From positions 1-45,166 of the forward strand of contig PEBX01000022.1 of the NCBI GenBank assembly GCA_003050645.1: 45,166 nucleotides of DNA, written 5' to 3'. A model generated the notes under the pieces. It was not told the DNA's origin. It searched no databases and saw only the letters and a list, made by a program, of their open reading frames with translations. Of this stretch, positions 1 to 8,420 are shown piece after piece. Position 1 is the first letter of the stretch. Every line of letters starts with the position of its first letter. The translations under genes were made by a program, and so were the position numbers. Source of the DNA: Candidatus Carbonibacillus altaicus (GTDB taxonomy: Bacteria > Bacillota > Bacilli > Thermicanales > DSM-22653).

Positions 1-453
1 TCCCATCGTTCTCACCCCATCAACAGGAACGATTGTCGACGGCTGAACTAAGCGTTCTAGCATCGTTCTTCTGTCTGATCCTATCCACAGCTTGGACACA
101 CGGAAGATAGGATTTTTTAATGAATTCAGGGGCATCCCCGGCGACTCAAGCTGCCGGAGATTTAGGTACGTGGACCGTGTACCATTCTGCAAAAGCAACA
201 GATGTAAAACAATAAAAAAACCATATCAAAAAACTACATAAATAAAGTAATAAAACAAGGACTGACTTACTTTTGATCATCTCAATAAAAACTACTTATT
301 TTATTTATTAAAAGTCATTAAAACTATAACAAACACTCCCGCAACTGTCAATATCTCGTTATCAGATGCTCTTATTCTTTTATTCGGTACGATATTGCAA
401 TTTTAAATGCGCCCACCAGGACAAATTCCATGAACGCCTGACGGAATGTAGAG
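1..453. other. intergenic, no gene recognised
   Basis: No convincing coding frame is visible here. Positions 200-400 are very AT-rich. The only structure I can support is a terminator-like hairpin at 78-118, plus short GC stems around 135-160. The right border is the terminal inverted repeat of the IS4-type remnant that starts at 454. Confidence 0.5.
78..118 (+). terminator. possible intrinsic terminator
   Basis: An 8-bp perfect inverted repeat (ATCCTATC at 78-85, GATAGGAT at 106-113) encloses a 20-nt loop and is followed by a run of five T. It could end a plus-strand gene lying left of the window. The loop is long and the stem is AT-rich, so it could equally be part of a mobile-element end. 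Confidence 0.3.
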
Positions 454-1383
454 TTAACTCAATTTTCGCTCCTTGAAAAATACGAGAATCTCTTAATTTT
501 ATTGGAGAATTTAACCAAAAAACGCGAAAAACACCCAATCCTTTGGTAAAATGAAGTTGCCATCACTAACATTTACCAAGAAAGGATGTCTTTCATGTCT
601 ATCGTACCAAATTCCTCGGCTTCTGACCAGCAACTTCTTTCAAGAATGGATCGTTTTTTCAAACAACAATGGTTCGTTTTTCAAACAACAGAAGATTGGC
701 TCTCTATTCAAAAAGTCCAATTTTGTGAAAGAATGCGGATGGACTTGCCTGGCGCTTTTCAAATTCCTTTTTCTCCTGGTTTTAACAGGAAAAATCTGTA
801 TCAAGCCCTTCAAAAGGAAGACTCATTGGATCTTCCCGGAAAAGACGCGGGCTATCGTTTTCTGAATAGACCCCCATGTCGCCGGGGCGGCACCAGTAGA
901 AGGATGAAATGTCATTTCTTATTCCAGAGTAGCATCCGCTATCACTGGCACAAGTTTTTTCTGCTTTTGAGAAGCGGGCTGATCCGGAACAAACTGGACC
1001 TGTTAACCGCTAAAGATCGAAAAGGTACTGATTTTACGGAAAATGTTGGGATATTGAAGTTTTCTTCAAGATGACCAAATCTTATCTGTGGCTAGCCAAA
1101 GAATTTCAAGGCCGTTCCTATGATATGATGTTTACCCATACTATCATCGTTTTTTCCCGGTACTTACTTTTGTCGGTGGAATCGAGAGAAAGCCAGGATC
1201 CCTGTACATTGGGAAAGCTCTTTTCCCTTTGTTGTGACGAGATGGAGGACATCAAATTTGCTTCTGCACGGTGGCTTTTGATAGAACTATTTAAATCTGC
1301 GGTACAGGAAGTTCTAGTTCTTTGAGTTCGCCCAATTATATCTGGGGCTTACTCGGTGTTTCTGTCTGCGAAAGTTGAGTTAA
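454..1383 (+). mobile_element. IS4-family insertion sequence, internally deleted remnant
   Basis: The element is bounded by inverted repeats TTAACTCAATTTTCGC (454-469) and GCGAAAGTTGAGTTAA (1368-1383), which match at 15 of 16 positions as reverse complements. Inside lies a broken IS4-type transposase. At 930 bp it is much shorter than a typical IS4 element (about 1.4-1.6 kb), consistent with loss of the central part of the transposase gene. No target-site duplication is obvious. The right repeat overlaps the stop codon of the neighbouring acetamidase gene, so the insertion lies exactly at that gene's 3' end. Confidence 0.7.
586..1325 (+). pseudogene. IS4-type DDE transposase, deleted and frameshifted
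   Basis: The N-terminal part can be read by switching frames. It starts at MSIVPNSSASDQQLL (about 595), moves to the -1 frame around 660-790 (FKKSNFVKE, LALFKFLFLLVLTGK), then returns to the first frame (LYQALQKEDSLDLPGKD). The C-terminal part is frame-intact from about 1032: FYGKCWDIEVFFKMTKS followed by LAKEFQGRSYD. This carries the IS4 family YREK signature (Y-2-R-3-E-6-K), with the Arg changed to Cys. The segment with the first two catalytic Asp residues is missing, with the deletion junction near 1015-1034. A short tandem repeat around 650-690 probably caused the first frame change. The protein cannot be active. The family call is from recalled signatures. Confidence 0.75.
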
Positions 1384-2276
1384 AAATCAACCGGAGTTCC
1401 TATCGACATCTTCGCCACCGCCATCCGCGCGGTTCTCAGATCGTTGACGATCTGGGAGATCTGCAAATGCCCTCCCACGCTCAACAGACGAGCGAGGTCA
1501 TGGAAAGAGGCTTTGGTCCGCTTTTTGAGAAACGCTAACATCGCCAGCCCCGCTTCCCGGGCCGCTTCATCCAACGTCAAGCCCGAAGCGATGCTCACCC
1601 ACCGCTCCCTGGTTTCCAAGAAAGGCCACGGTTCTTGACGGCCTTTGATCACCTGAAAGCGGAGCTTCACGCGTCCGGCCACTTCCACGCCGCAACAGCC
1701 CGATTCTCCGTCTCCCATGGCGGCATGAAGATCGCCCAGAGCAAACAAAGCCCCATCCACGAATACGGGAAGGTATAAACGACTTCCGGCGGTGATCAAA
1801 CGGGTATCCATATTTCCGCCGTGACGCCCGGGCGAGATGGTCGACACCGCTTCCTCGGCCGGGGTCGTGCCGATGACGCCGATCATCGGTTCCTTCGGAA
1901 TGCGAAAACCACCGGGAAGCAGCACTTCCTCCTCCCCGATCGGGATCCGTCGGACTTCCGCATGCGCCAGCATCTTCCCGTATAAGGCGGAACCCGGCCG
2001 CAAATAGATCGTGCCGACGTCTTCGACATGAATGTCTAGAATGTCCACGGCCAACGTATCTCCGGACTCTGCCCCTTCGATATAAAAGGGACCCGTCACC
2101 GGATTGATGCCTTTGATCGGCATCACCGCCGGGTCACCGGTATGTTCTTCGACCAACTGGTTGCGGTAGCAGTCAACGGTTTCGATCGCATAAACCTCGC
2201 CGGGGATCAAGCGGTCATAGACCGGATTGTCCTTGGAAAAGCTGTACACGAGATGCGTCGCCTTAAACGTTTGCAC
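1380..2276 (-). CDS. acetamidase/formamidase family amidohydrolase
   Basis: This 298-residue protein belongs to the FmdA/AmdA family, which hydrolyses short amides such as formamide or acetamide to the acid plus ammonia in the cytoplasm. Visible family motifs are GRHGGNMD (about 150-157) and ALGDLHAAMGDGE (about 179-191), with a pair of adjacent cysteines just after. Length fits the family (about 300). The start is GTG at 2276, preceded by GAGGAG at a rather long 11-nt spacing. It follows the LD-carboxypeptidase by 37 nt and is probably the last gene of the recycling operon, but a link to acetylated sugars is only a guess. The stop codon (1380-1382) lies inside the IS4-type terminal repeat, so the last residues may be IS-derived and a few native C-terminal residues may be lost. 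Confidence 0.85.
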   Translation of the reverse strand: MQTFKATHLVYSFSKDNPVYDRLIPGEVYAIETVDCYRNQLVEEHTGDPAVMPIKGINPVTGPFYIEGAESGDTLAVDILDIHVEDVGTIYLRPGSALYGKMLAHAEVRRIPIGEEEVLLPGGFRIPKEPMIGVIGTTPAEEAVSTISPGRHGGNMDTRLITAGSRLYLPVFVDGALFALGDLHAAMGDGESGCCGVEVAGRVKLRFQVIKGRQEPWPFLETRERWVSIASGLTLDEAAREAGLAMLAFLKKRTKASFHDLARLLSVGGHLQISQIVNDLRTARMAVAKMSIGTPVDF

Positions 2277-2301
2277 GAAAAATCACGCTCCTCTAAAGCC
2301 G

Positions 2302-3264
2302 TCAAGCATAAAGGGATTCAATCAGGAGAATCTGCAGCGGATCGGTTTCGATCCGGATGTGTGCCCCCAGCGGGATGGGCAAATTCGGCAAACTGTGGCC
2401 GGCCGGAAATCCGATCACCACCGGCTTGTTCATGCCCGAGAAATAATCCGCCCAAATGTCTTCCAACGAAAGCGAAGGGCGATTCAGACCCGGTTCGCAG
2501 TCCGTAAACGTGCCGAGAAGGATCCCCGCCGCCGCGTCCAGTTTGCCGGCCAGCTTCAGCTGACACAGGAGGCGGTCGATCCGGTACGGCGCCTCGCCAA
2601 CATCTTCCAGAAACAAGATTTTGCCCCGGGTGTCCACCTCCCACGGCGTCCCAAGGAGGGAAGTAACCAGCGATAAATTGCCGCCGACGAGGGCTCCGGC
2701 GGCGCTCCCGTGGGCAAGGACGCGCATGGAATTGAAGAGGGTGCGAAGGGCATCGTCTTCCACATAAGGCGCCAACATTGGACCGGTTTGAACACGCCCG
2801 AACAATAGATCGGCCAGCAGACGGTCTTGAACCTGTGGGACGCCTTGCGCGCGGCGTTCGACCACCGGGGCGTGCAGGGTGATGACGCCGAGCGTTCGGC
2901 CGACGAACGCGTGCAACGCCGTCACATCGGAGTAACCGAGCAACCATTTCACATGAGGACGAAGACGGGCCACATCGAGCCGGTCCAGGATTCGTACGGC
3001 ACCATACCCGCCACGCGCCGCCCAGACGGCCCGCACGTCAGGATCTTCCCACGCGCGCATGAAATCTTCCGCCCGAAGCGCGTCCTCCCCGGCCAGATAC
3101 CCGCGCCGTGCGTCTACCGACGGGTAGAGTCGAACGCGCAATCCGAGCCGTTCGATCCATCGTACGCCGCGTTCCAATGCTTTTGGATCCGTCGGACTTG
3201 ACGGGGCGACCACGGCGATCGTATCGTCCGATTTGAGCGGCTTAAGACGCCTGCGTCGCATCAT
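2302..3264 (-). CDS. ldcA: LD-carboxypeptidase (peptidase S66, LdcA/MccF type)
   Basis: A 320-residue S66 serine peptidase. This family removes the terminal D-Ala from murein tetrapeptides (L,D-carboxypeptidase) in the cytoplasm; MccF relatives cleave microcin-type conjugates. The Ser-Glu-His triad is visible: Ser112 in GYSDVTALH, Glu220 in FLEDVGE and His290 in FPAGHS, close to the positions known for bacterial LdcA. GGYG is at about 85-88. No signal peptide is present. I start at the ATG at 3264 (or the next ATG at 3261), because the purine-rich GGGAGAGGGGGG lies directly upstream; an in-frame GTG at 3282 is inside that ribosome site. It sits 31 nt after murQ, and in this context a muropeptide-trimming role is the most likely. 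Confidence 0.85.
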   Translation of the reverse strand: MMRRRRLKPLKSDDTIAVVAPSSPTDPKALERGVRWIERLGLRVRLYPSVDARRGYLAGEDALRAEDFMRAWEDPDVRAVWAARGGYGAVRILDRLDVARLRPHVKWLLGYSDVTALHAFVGRTLGVITLHAPVVERRAQGVPQVQDRLLADLLFGRVQTGPMLAPYVEDDALRTLFNSMRVLAHGSAAGALVGGNLSLVTSLLGTPWEVDTRGKILFLEDVGEAPYRIDRLLCQLKLAGKLDAAAGILLGTFTDCEPGLNRPSLSLEDIWADYFSGMNKPVVIGFPAGHSLPNLPIPLGAHIRIETDPLQILLIESLYA

Positions 3265-3295
3265 CCGCCCCCCCTCTCCCACATTCGATCACCGG

Positions 3296-4192
3296 TCATT
3301 TTTCGATGATCGGCCGCACAAATCCTCCCGTATCCCGTAGCCGCGCCCTCGCCTCGTCGGCGGTCATTCCGGTGAGAAGCATCACGAGCGCCACCTTTAC
3401 TTGCCGATCGGCGGTGGAAAGCGCCTGGGCTGCTTCCGCATAAGAAACGCCGGTGAGCATCATCAGCATGCGACGAGCCCGTTCGATGAGCTTGTCGTTC
3501 AGCGGTCGGAGATCGATCATCAAATTTTTGTACGTCTTACCGAGCAAAACCATTGAGGCGGTGCTCAGCATGTTGAGGACCATTTTTTGCGCCGTCCCGG
3601 CCTTAAGCCGCGTCGAACCGGTGAGCACCTCCGGACCGGTCGGCAGCTCAATGGCGATGTCCACCAGGCGACTCACCTCGGCGCCCCGGTTATTGGCGAT
3701 CGCGATCGTCACCGCACCCAAGCGACGCGCGTGGATGAGCGCCTGTTTGACGTACGGTGTTCGGCCGCTGGCGGTGATGCCGACGACCGCATCCCGCTCG
3801 CTGACTTGCAAATTGATCAGGTCATCGCTTCCGGCGTCGATGTCGTCTTCGGCCCCTTCGATCGCCGCTGTCATCGCCAGAGCCCCCCCGGCCAACACCG
3901 CAACGAGCATCTCCGGATCGGTGCCGAACGTCGGGGGACATTCGGAAGCATCGAGCACACCGAGGCGACCGCTTGTTCCCGCCCCGATGTAGATGAGCCG
4001 GCCCCCGCGTTGAAATTGCTCCACGATGCGCTCGACGGCTTGGGCGATATTGGGGAGTGCCTTTTGAATGACGCCCGCGATGGTCGCGTCCTCTTCATTC
4101 ATCAAAGTGACAATCTCAAGTGCGGTCATCTGATCGAGCCGTTCGGACTTCGGATTAGGCTGTTCCGTCGCGAGGCGATCCAGATCGGTCAT
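3296..4192 (-). CDS. murQ: N-acetylmuramic acid 6-phosphate etherase
   Basis: A 298-residue protein matching MurQ in length and motifs. It cleaves the lactyl ether of MurNAc-6-phosphate, giving GlcNAc-6-phosphate and D-lactate. The SIS-domain sugar-phosphate site GAGTSGRLG (70-78) is followed by DASECPPTFG, with the catalytic-type Glu84. A second acidic patch, AIEGAEDD (Glu112, Glu115), matches the region of the second catalytic Glu. The longer reading frame upstream to 4366 has no homology; I choose ATG 4192 with AAAGGAG upstream, while the GTG just before it is also possible. It lies 37 nt downstream of the kinase that would make its substrate. Confidence 0.95.
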   Translation of the reverse strand: MTDLDRLATEQPNPKSERLDQMTALEIVTLMNEEDATIAGVIQKALPNIAQAVERIVEQFQRGGRLIYIGAGTSGRLGVLDASECPPTFGTDPEMLVAVLAGGALAMTAAIEGAEDDIDAGSDDLINLQVSERDAVVGITASGRTPYVKQALIHARRLGAVTIAIANNRGAEVSRLVDIAIELPTGPEVLTGSTRLKAGTAQKMVLNMLSTASMVLLGKTYKNLMIDLRPLNDKLIERARRMLMMLTGVSYAEAAQALSTADRQVKVALVMLLTGMTADEARARLRDTGGFVRPIIEK

Positions 4193-4229
4193 CACAACAT
4201 CGGCTCCTTTGAAATTCTTCGTCTGCTGT

Positions 4230-5237
4230 TCATTTATAGCCGGGCGATTCGACGGCGATGTCGTGCCGCAGGGTATCCAAAAACGCGGAGCCAGCTTCAT
4301 TGCCGTCTTCATCACCAGCAAGTCTGCGCGCCAAAAGGACTGCCCCGACCACCGGAGGAACGACATCGGGATACACCTCGTAACGATCGGCGAGCGCCGC
4401 TTGCACTTGCATCCGGAGCGGTGAATCGAGGTACATCAGCCCACCGGCAAGCACGACCGATACGCGCTCGAGCGAAAAAAACGCTTGTTTTTGAACCGCA
4501 TCGACGAGATCGATCAGCGCCTGAACTGCTTCGGCCACAATCGCCTGAGCGACCGCATCGCCCTCCCTGGCCAAGGTCAAAACAAGCGGTGCGACTTCCG
4601 GAATCCGCTGAAGGATATCCGGCGTCCGATAAACAAAGCGAACCAGCGCTTCGATACCGTCCAGTTCGAAATGTTCGAGCACGCGATCCGTCAACACCGT
4701 CGGCGCGCCGCGCCCGTCGTAACTCTGCACGACCCGAACGAGCGCACGCCTGCCGAGGGCAAATCCGCTTCCTTCATCGCCCAAGAGATACCCCCAGCCG
4801 CCGGCACGGTAAGCCCTGCCGGCCTCATCATAGGCGAACGCGATCGAGCCCGTCCCGGCGATGAGCACGATCCCCGTCGCCTCGCCGCCGCGCGCGGCGG
4901 CGAGGGCGACCAACGCGTCATGATCGACCCGCGTTGGCACGCCCGGCCAAGCGCATTCGAGCCAAGTCGCCATACGCGATCGGTCCGCTTCACGCCCCAT
5001 CCCCGATAAACCGAGAAACACGCCCCGGAATTCAACCGCATCGCCCAGCGATCCACGGATATGCTCGAAGATTCGACTCAACACCGTCGTGGCCTGTTTC
5101 CAACCAAAGCGATTGACGTTTGCCCCCTCATCGGTCAAATCCAGCAGCACTTTTCCTTTCCCGCTTGCGACGACGGCCCGCGTCTTCGTCCCGCCGCCAT
5201 CGACACCGACATAGACTGGGATGCGTTCGGGATTCAT
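4230..5237 (-). CDS. murK: BadF/BadG-type sugar kinase, MurNAc/GlcNAc kinase (MurK-like)
   Basis: A 335-residue actin-fold kinase of the BadF/BadG/BcrA/BcrD ATPase family, which includes N-acetylglucosamine kinases and clostridial MurK (6-phosphorylation of MurNAc and GlcNAc). ATP-site motifs are VGVDGGGTKTR (10-20) and IAGTGSIAF (126-134), with GGWGYLLGDEGSG at 146-158. Asp107 in VDHDALV is the probable catalytic base. The start ATG at 5237 has an AGGAGG-type site. It is placed directly before murQ and 15 nt after the AmiE-like gene. No MurP-type PTS transporter is present, so free MurNAc in the cytoplasm would be phosphorylated by this enzyme. Whether it prefers MurNAc, GlcNAc or both cannot be read from the sequence. 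Confidence 0.85.
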   Translation of the reverse strand: MNPERIPVYVGVDGGGTKTRAVVASGKGKVLLDLTDEGANVNRFGWKQATTVLSRIFEHIRGSLGDAVEFRGVFLGLSGMGREADRSRMATWLECAWPGVPTRVDHDALVALAAARGGEATGIVLIAGTGSIAFAYDEAGRAYRAGGWGYLLGDEGSGFALGRRALVRVVQSYDGRGAPTVLTDRVLEHFELDGIEALVRFVYRTPDILQRIPEVAPLVLTLAREGDAVAQAIVAEAVQALIDLVDAVQKQAFFSLERVSVVLAGGLMYLDSPLRMQVQAALADRYEVYPDVVPPVVGAVLLARRLAGDEDGNEAGSAFLDTLRHDIAVESPGYK

Positions 5238-5252
5238 CCTTTTTATGACCTC

Positions 5253-6584
5253 CTACTTTCCAAAAGCCGCGGCATGTAACTTTCGTCGCCACGGAACGAT
5301 GCCTTCCCGCGGATATGGATGAACGCGATTCGTCAAGGCAACGACTTCGGTGTCCGTATACGGATCGTACCACATCGACGTACCGGTAAAACCGGTGTGG
5401 CCGAACGCTCCGGAAGAAGCCGCCGTTCCCGCCGAGCAGCCCCCCTCCCACGCCGGCGTCCCCTGCGTCGGGGCCGCTTCAAAACCGAGCGCGCGGGCGG
5501 AATTTAAATGAGCCGTATGGTTTTGCGTCGCATAGCGAACGATCGATTCTGACAAAAAGTTGCGCCGTCCGACTCGCCCTCTGTCTCGCCACATCGACAA
5601 GTACGCGGCCACATCTTGAGCTGTCGAAAATAGCCCGGCATGCCCGCTTACCCCGTGCAAACCGTAGTAGGCGTTGCCGTCATGCACCTCGCCGCAGATC
5701 GTTCCCGTCCGCCAGGGGAGCAGGGCGACATCATCCAAGGTCGGGCAAAAGCGAATGTCCGACTGCCCTCCTCCCGCACCTTGCGCCGTCATCGAACTTT
5801 CTTGAGGGAATTGCGCCACAAAAGACTCGGCGGCTTGGCGCTCATAGCCGTTCATGCGTTCCGTCGCGACAAATTGTGATCTGGGGCGTTGTAAGAACGG
5901 TACAGCACCTGCCTCATCATCACCGGCTTCACCATCGCCTACCTGGAAATCCCCTGCCGCACATGCACGAAGCAGGGAAAGGCGGCGATAACCCGTATCC
6001 TTGAGGTTGAGCGGATCAAAGACAAGCAAGCGGGCCACTTCGTCCAACGGTCGGTCCCAGATACGCTCTAGAATTCTGCCGAGCAAAATGAAACCGAGGT
6101 CGCTGTAGACGACGCGAGCACCCGGCGCATGGGCAAGCGGTTCTGCCGCGATCAAGGCTTCATAAGCTTCGCCGGAACGTGCCACGAGATAGTACGGACG
6201 CCAGGCCGGAAGACCCGACGTATGGATGAGCAAATGATGGATCGTGACCGCCGCCTTTTGTGCATGCACTTTGTCGCCTGTGGCCTGATTTTTGGAGAGC
6301 CATCCCGGTACATAGCGCGAAACCCGATCTTCCAAGCCGAGTTTCCCTTGTTCGACGGTCCGCAAAACAGCCGGCAGCGTCGCCATCACTTTTGTCAGGG
6401 ACGCCAGATCGAAGATCATCGTTTTTTCCATCGAGCGCTCCTTGGGCACTTGCTCCGCATAACCGAACGCTTCATATAAGACCACGCGGCCCCGGCGCTT
6501 AATCAGAATGACAATCCCGGGAAAGATGCCTTCCGAAAGTCCGTCCTCGATGACTTGGATCACGCGGTTCAGATCGTAAGCCAT
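5253..6584 (-). CDS. amiE: serine hydrolase of beta-lactamase fold, probable MurNAc-L-Ala amidase (AmiE-like)
   Basis: A 443-residue class C beta-lactamase-fold hydrolase. It has the S-x-x-K nucleophile motif SLTK (62-65), the Tyr motif YSD (160-162) and the HTG triad motif (396-398, in GHTGFTGTSM). The B. subtilis homologue in the mur locus (YbbE/AmiE) removes peptides from MurNAc. Here the gene lies between a deacetylase and murK, supporting the same role. Unlike B. subtilis AmiE it has no signal peptide: it begins MAYDLNRVIQVIEDG. A Gly/acid-rich segment at about 211-280 looks like an insertion. The ribosome site TAGGAGGA precedes ATG 6584. An esterase or penicillin-binding-like function cannot be excluded. 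Confidence 0.75.
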   Translation of the reverse strand: MAYDLNRVIQVIEDGLSEGIFPGIVILIKRRGRVVLYEAFGYAEQVPKERSMEKTMIFDLASLTKVMATLPAVLRTVEQGKLGLEDRVSRYVPGWLSKNQATGDKVHAQKAAVTIHHLLIHTSGLPAWRPYYLVARSGEAYEALIAAEPLAHAPGARVVYSDLGFILLGRILERIWDRPLDEVARLLVFDPLNLKDTGYRRLSLLRACAAGDFQVGDGEAGDDEAGAVPFLQRPRSQFVATERMNGYERQAAESFVAQFPQESSMTAQGAGGGQSDIRFCPTLDDVALLPWRTGTICGEVHDGNAYYGLHGVSGHAGLFSTAQDVAAYLSMWRDRGRVGRRNFLSESIVRYATQNHTAHLNSARALGFEAAPTQGTPAWEGGCSAGTAASSGAFGHTGFTGTSMWYDPYTDTEVVALTNRVHPYPREGIVPWRRKLHAAAFGK

Positions 6585-6673
6585 TCCTAAAGTCCTCCTA
6601 TGCCGAGCGCAATTGAAGACCGCACCGGCATGAGCAGGCGGCGCGGTCCCATCGCATCGTCTCCGCCATTTCT

Positions 6674-7378
6674 TTACTCAAAAAACGGCAAACGTTTCTT
6701 GAGCGTGCCCCGCGGTACGGCAAACGCTTGGGCTCGCTTAAACCCGACCGGCGCCCCTCTGACGACCGTGAGCGCCTGATAGTATTCGATAAACGGAAAG
6801 CCCGACGTCTCTCCCCGGGCGTAGGCATAGACGTTCATCGCCTTTACCCACGTCTCGTAAGCTTCATCAGGGATATCAATAAATACTTCGGGTTCAAAGT
6901 CATACGGATCCTCCCAGTTGTCGGCATAATACACCTTACTGGCGTAATGGGCCGGAAGCTTTCGCTCGATCGTCTTCAACCCGGCGTAAAAATGGGCATC
7001 CTGAACGATCAGGTGGGTATTCGTATGATCCTTGTGGATGCTCCCCTTCCAGTGGGTAATGAGGATATCGGGTTTGAGTTCGCGGATGATATCAGCCACT
7101 TCGTATTTGATGTGATCGTCAACCGGTAACTCTGCATCCTTGTAATCCAGAAAGCGGACATCCGCCCCGAGCATCTCGGCTGCTTGTTGCGCTTCCTCAG
7201 TCTTCTGTTTCTTGTACTCTTCCGGCGACAGACGCGGATGTCCCTTTTCGCCGAGCGTCAGATGCAAAAGCGTCACCCGGTGGCCCGCCAGCGTGTACTT
7301 GGCGATGACCGCTCCAGCAGTCAGTTCCATATCGCCGGCATGAGCACCAATCGCGAGAATGTGTACCGGCTTTGCCAT
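6674..7378 (-). CDS. PIG-L family (LmbE/BshB-like) N-deacetylase with altered motif
   Basis: A 234-residue protein of the PIG-L/LmbE superfamily, zinc enzymes that deacetylate GlcNAc-type sugars. The N-terminal signature reads GAHAGDMEL (11-19) instead of the usual AHPDDE: His13 and Asp16 (zinc ligands) are kept, but the position of the general-base Asp is Gly15. A second histidine cluster, HKDHTNTH, is at 115-122. The start has GAGGTGAG upstream. It lies 6 nt downstream of a GNAT gene in the recycling operon. A decayed relative at 19690-20396 carries AHCGDME, so the Gly is a subfamily feature rather than a random mutation. It may deacetylate a GlcNAc/MurNAc-containing intermediate or use a different base. 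Confidence 0.8.
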   Translation of the reverse strand: MAKPVHILAIGAHAGDMELTAGAVIAKYTLAGHRVTLLHLTLGEKGHPRLSPEEYKKQKTEEAQQAAEMLGADVRFLDYKDAELPVDDHIKYEVADIIRELKPDILITHWKGSIHKDHTNTHLIVQDAHFYAGLKTIERKLPAHYASKVYYADNWEDPYDFEPEVFIDIPDEAYETWVKAMNVYAYARGETSGFPFIEYYQALTVVRGAPVGFKRAQAFAVPRGTLKKRLPFFE

Positions 7379-7384
7379 GTCTGC

Positions 7385-8341
7385 TCACCTCGTCCACGAG
7401 TGTCTCATCACGTGAAACTTCCGTGTGATCACAAATTCTGCCTGGCGATACAAATGTCCCGCAGCGCTTTCCTCTCCCGTCCAAAGGAACCAGGCACCGT
7501 GCAGCCCTTTGGCGCACATGCCCTCCAAACAGAGATAAAGCAAGATTTTGCCCAAACCCTTGCCTTGAAACATCGGATCCACACCGAACGGGCCAAAGCG
7601 CTCGGGAATCCCCTCGTACCCACCGTGCATGCTAAAGCCGACGATCCGCCCCTCGTATTCAGCGACCCAGATCTGATCCAGCGGGAGCCCCTGCAAAATG
7701 CCTTCCCGGATCGAACGTCCCCAATCGGGATTGAACACGGTGTTGGCAAACGTCATCAGTGGGTAGAGATGCCGATCTTCCGCACGAGAAAAGGCATATC
7801 CCTCCGCCTCTCGAGCACGAATGAGCGCCCGAACGTCACCGGGAACTTCGAATCCGACAAGCGATCGATCCATGGCCACCGGTGAATACAGCTTGACGAA
7901 ACCTTCCTTGAGCAAAAACCGGTAGCCTTCCGGATAAGCCGACTCATCGATTCCCGGCAAGAAGTAGTTTGGTGCATAGGAGGCGAAAAAGAGATGTTTA
8001 CGTCCTTTTTGCGTTACGAAGGCTTTGGCGGCCTGCATCATCCGCGACGCAATGCCCCGCCGGCGATGATCCGGATGAACGAAAAAAACAGTGATCCACG
8101 CGTTATCCGGCTCCAGATCATCGCCGTACAAGGGAAGGCGGCGGACGAGCGCCAGCATAAAGCCGACGACGTGCCCGCTCCCGTCCGTGGCGACGATCGC
8201 CCCTTCCGGATCGAAGTTCGCGTCAAGGAGCACTTTCTTCCGGAATCGTTCTGGCGTTATCGGATCACGCGGCATGCTCTCCCGCCACGCCGCGACGATT
8301 GCTTTTTCATCGCCCGGTCTGTAAGACCTGATCTCGTACAT
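7385..8341 (-). CDS. tandem GNAT N-acetyltransferase
   Basis: A 318-residue protein with two GNAT-type halves. In the N half the acetyl-CoA-binding motif A is well formed (VHPDHRRRGIASRMM, about 94-108). In the C half the equivalent is VDPMFQGKGLGKILL (about 255-269). GNAT enzymes move acetyl groups from acetyl-CoA to amines. The start ATG 8341 has GGGGGTAGGA upstream. It sits between namZ and the PIG-L deacetylase, so a cycle of sugar or peptide (de)acetylation is conceivable, but the substrate is unknown. A second tandem GNAT protein opens the same operon (13230-14207). Confidence 0.75.
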   Translation of the reverse strand: MYEIRSYRPGDEKAIVAAWRESMPRDPITPERFRKKVLLDANFDPEGAIVATDGSGHVVGFMLALVRRLPLYGDDLEPDNAWITVFFVHPDHRRRGIASRMMQAAKAFVTQKGRKHLFFASYAPNYFLPGIDESAYPEGYRFLLKEGFVKLYSPVAMDRSLVGFEVPGDVRALIRAREAEGYAFSRAEDRHLYPLMTFANTVFNPDWGRSIREGILQGLPLDQIWVAEYEGRIVGFSMHGGYEGIPERFGPFGVDPMFQGKGLGKILLYLCLEGMCAKGLHGAWFLWTGEESAAGHLYRQAEFVITRKFHVMRHSWTR

Positions 8342-8362
8342 TCATCCTACCCCCTGCCTGCA

Positions 8363-8420
8363 ATTTTTGAATCTAGATTTTTGAATAACCCGCAGGCGAG
8401 TCTTCTATACGTATAGAAGA
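8363..8420. repeat. direct repeat and 20-bp perfect palindrome in the namZ-GNAT gap
   Basis: ATTTTTGAAT occurs twice (8363-8372 and 8377-8386), enclosed by an inverted pair GCCTGC (8356-8361) and GCAGGC (8392-8397). Next to it, TCTTCTATACGTATAGAAGA at 8401-8420 is a perfect 20-bp palindrome covering the last codons and stop of namZ. No T-run follows on the minus strand, so it is not a typical terminator. It could be a protein-binding site or an RNA-processing hairpin between two operon genes. Confidence 0.5.

Noticed and set aside
2034-2044. TGTCTAGA inside the acetamidase gene
   Set aside because: It lies within coding sequence and lacks the ACCA half, so a chance match is more likely.
4193-4366. 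58-residue N-terminal extension of MurQ
   Set aside because: The extension has no family similarity, overlaps the kinase gene, and a good ribosome site precedes the ATG at 4192.
3587-4864. 425-codon plus-strand frame across murQ and the kinase gene
   Set aside because: It is a shadow frame opposite two strongly supported genes; its Arg/His/Pro-rich composition is typical of antisense frames in GC-rich DNA.
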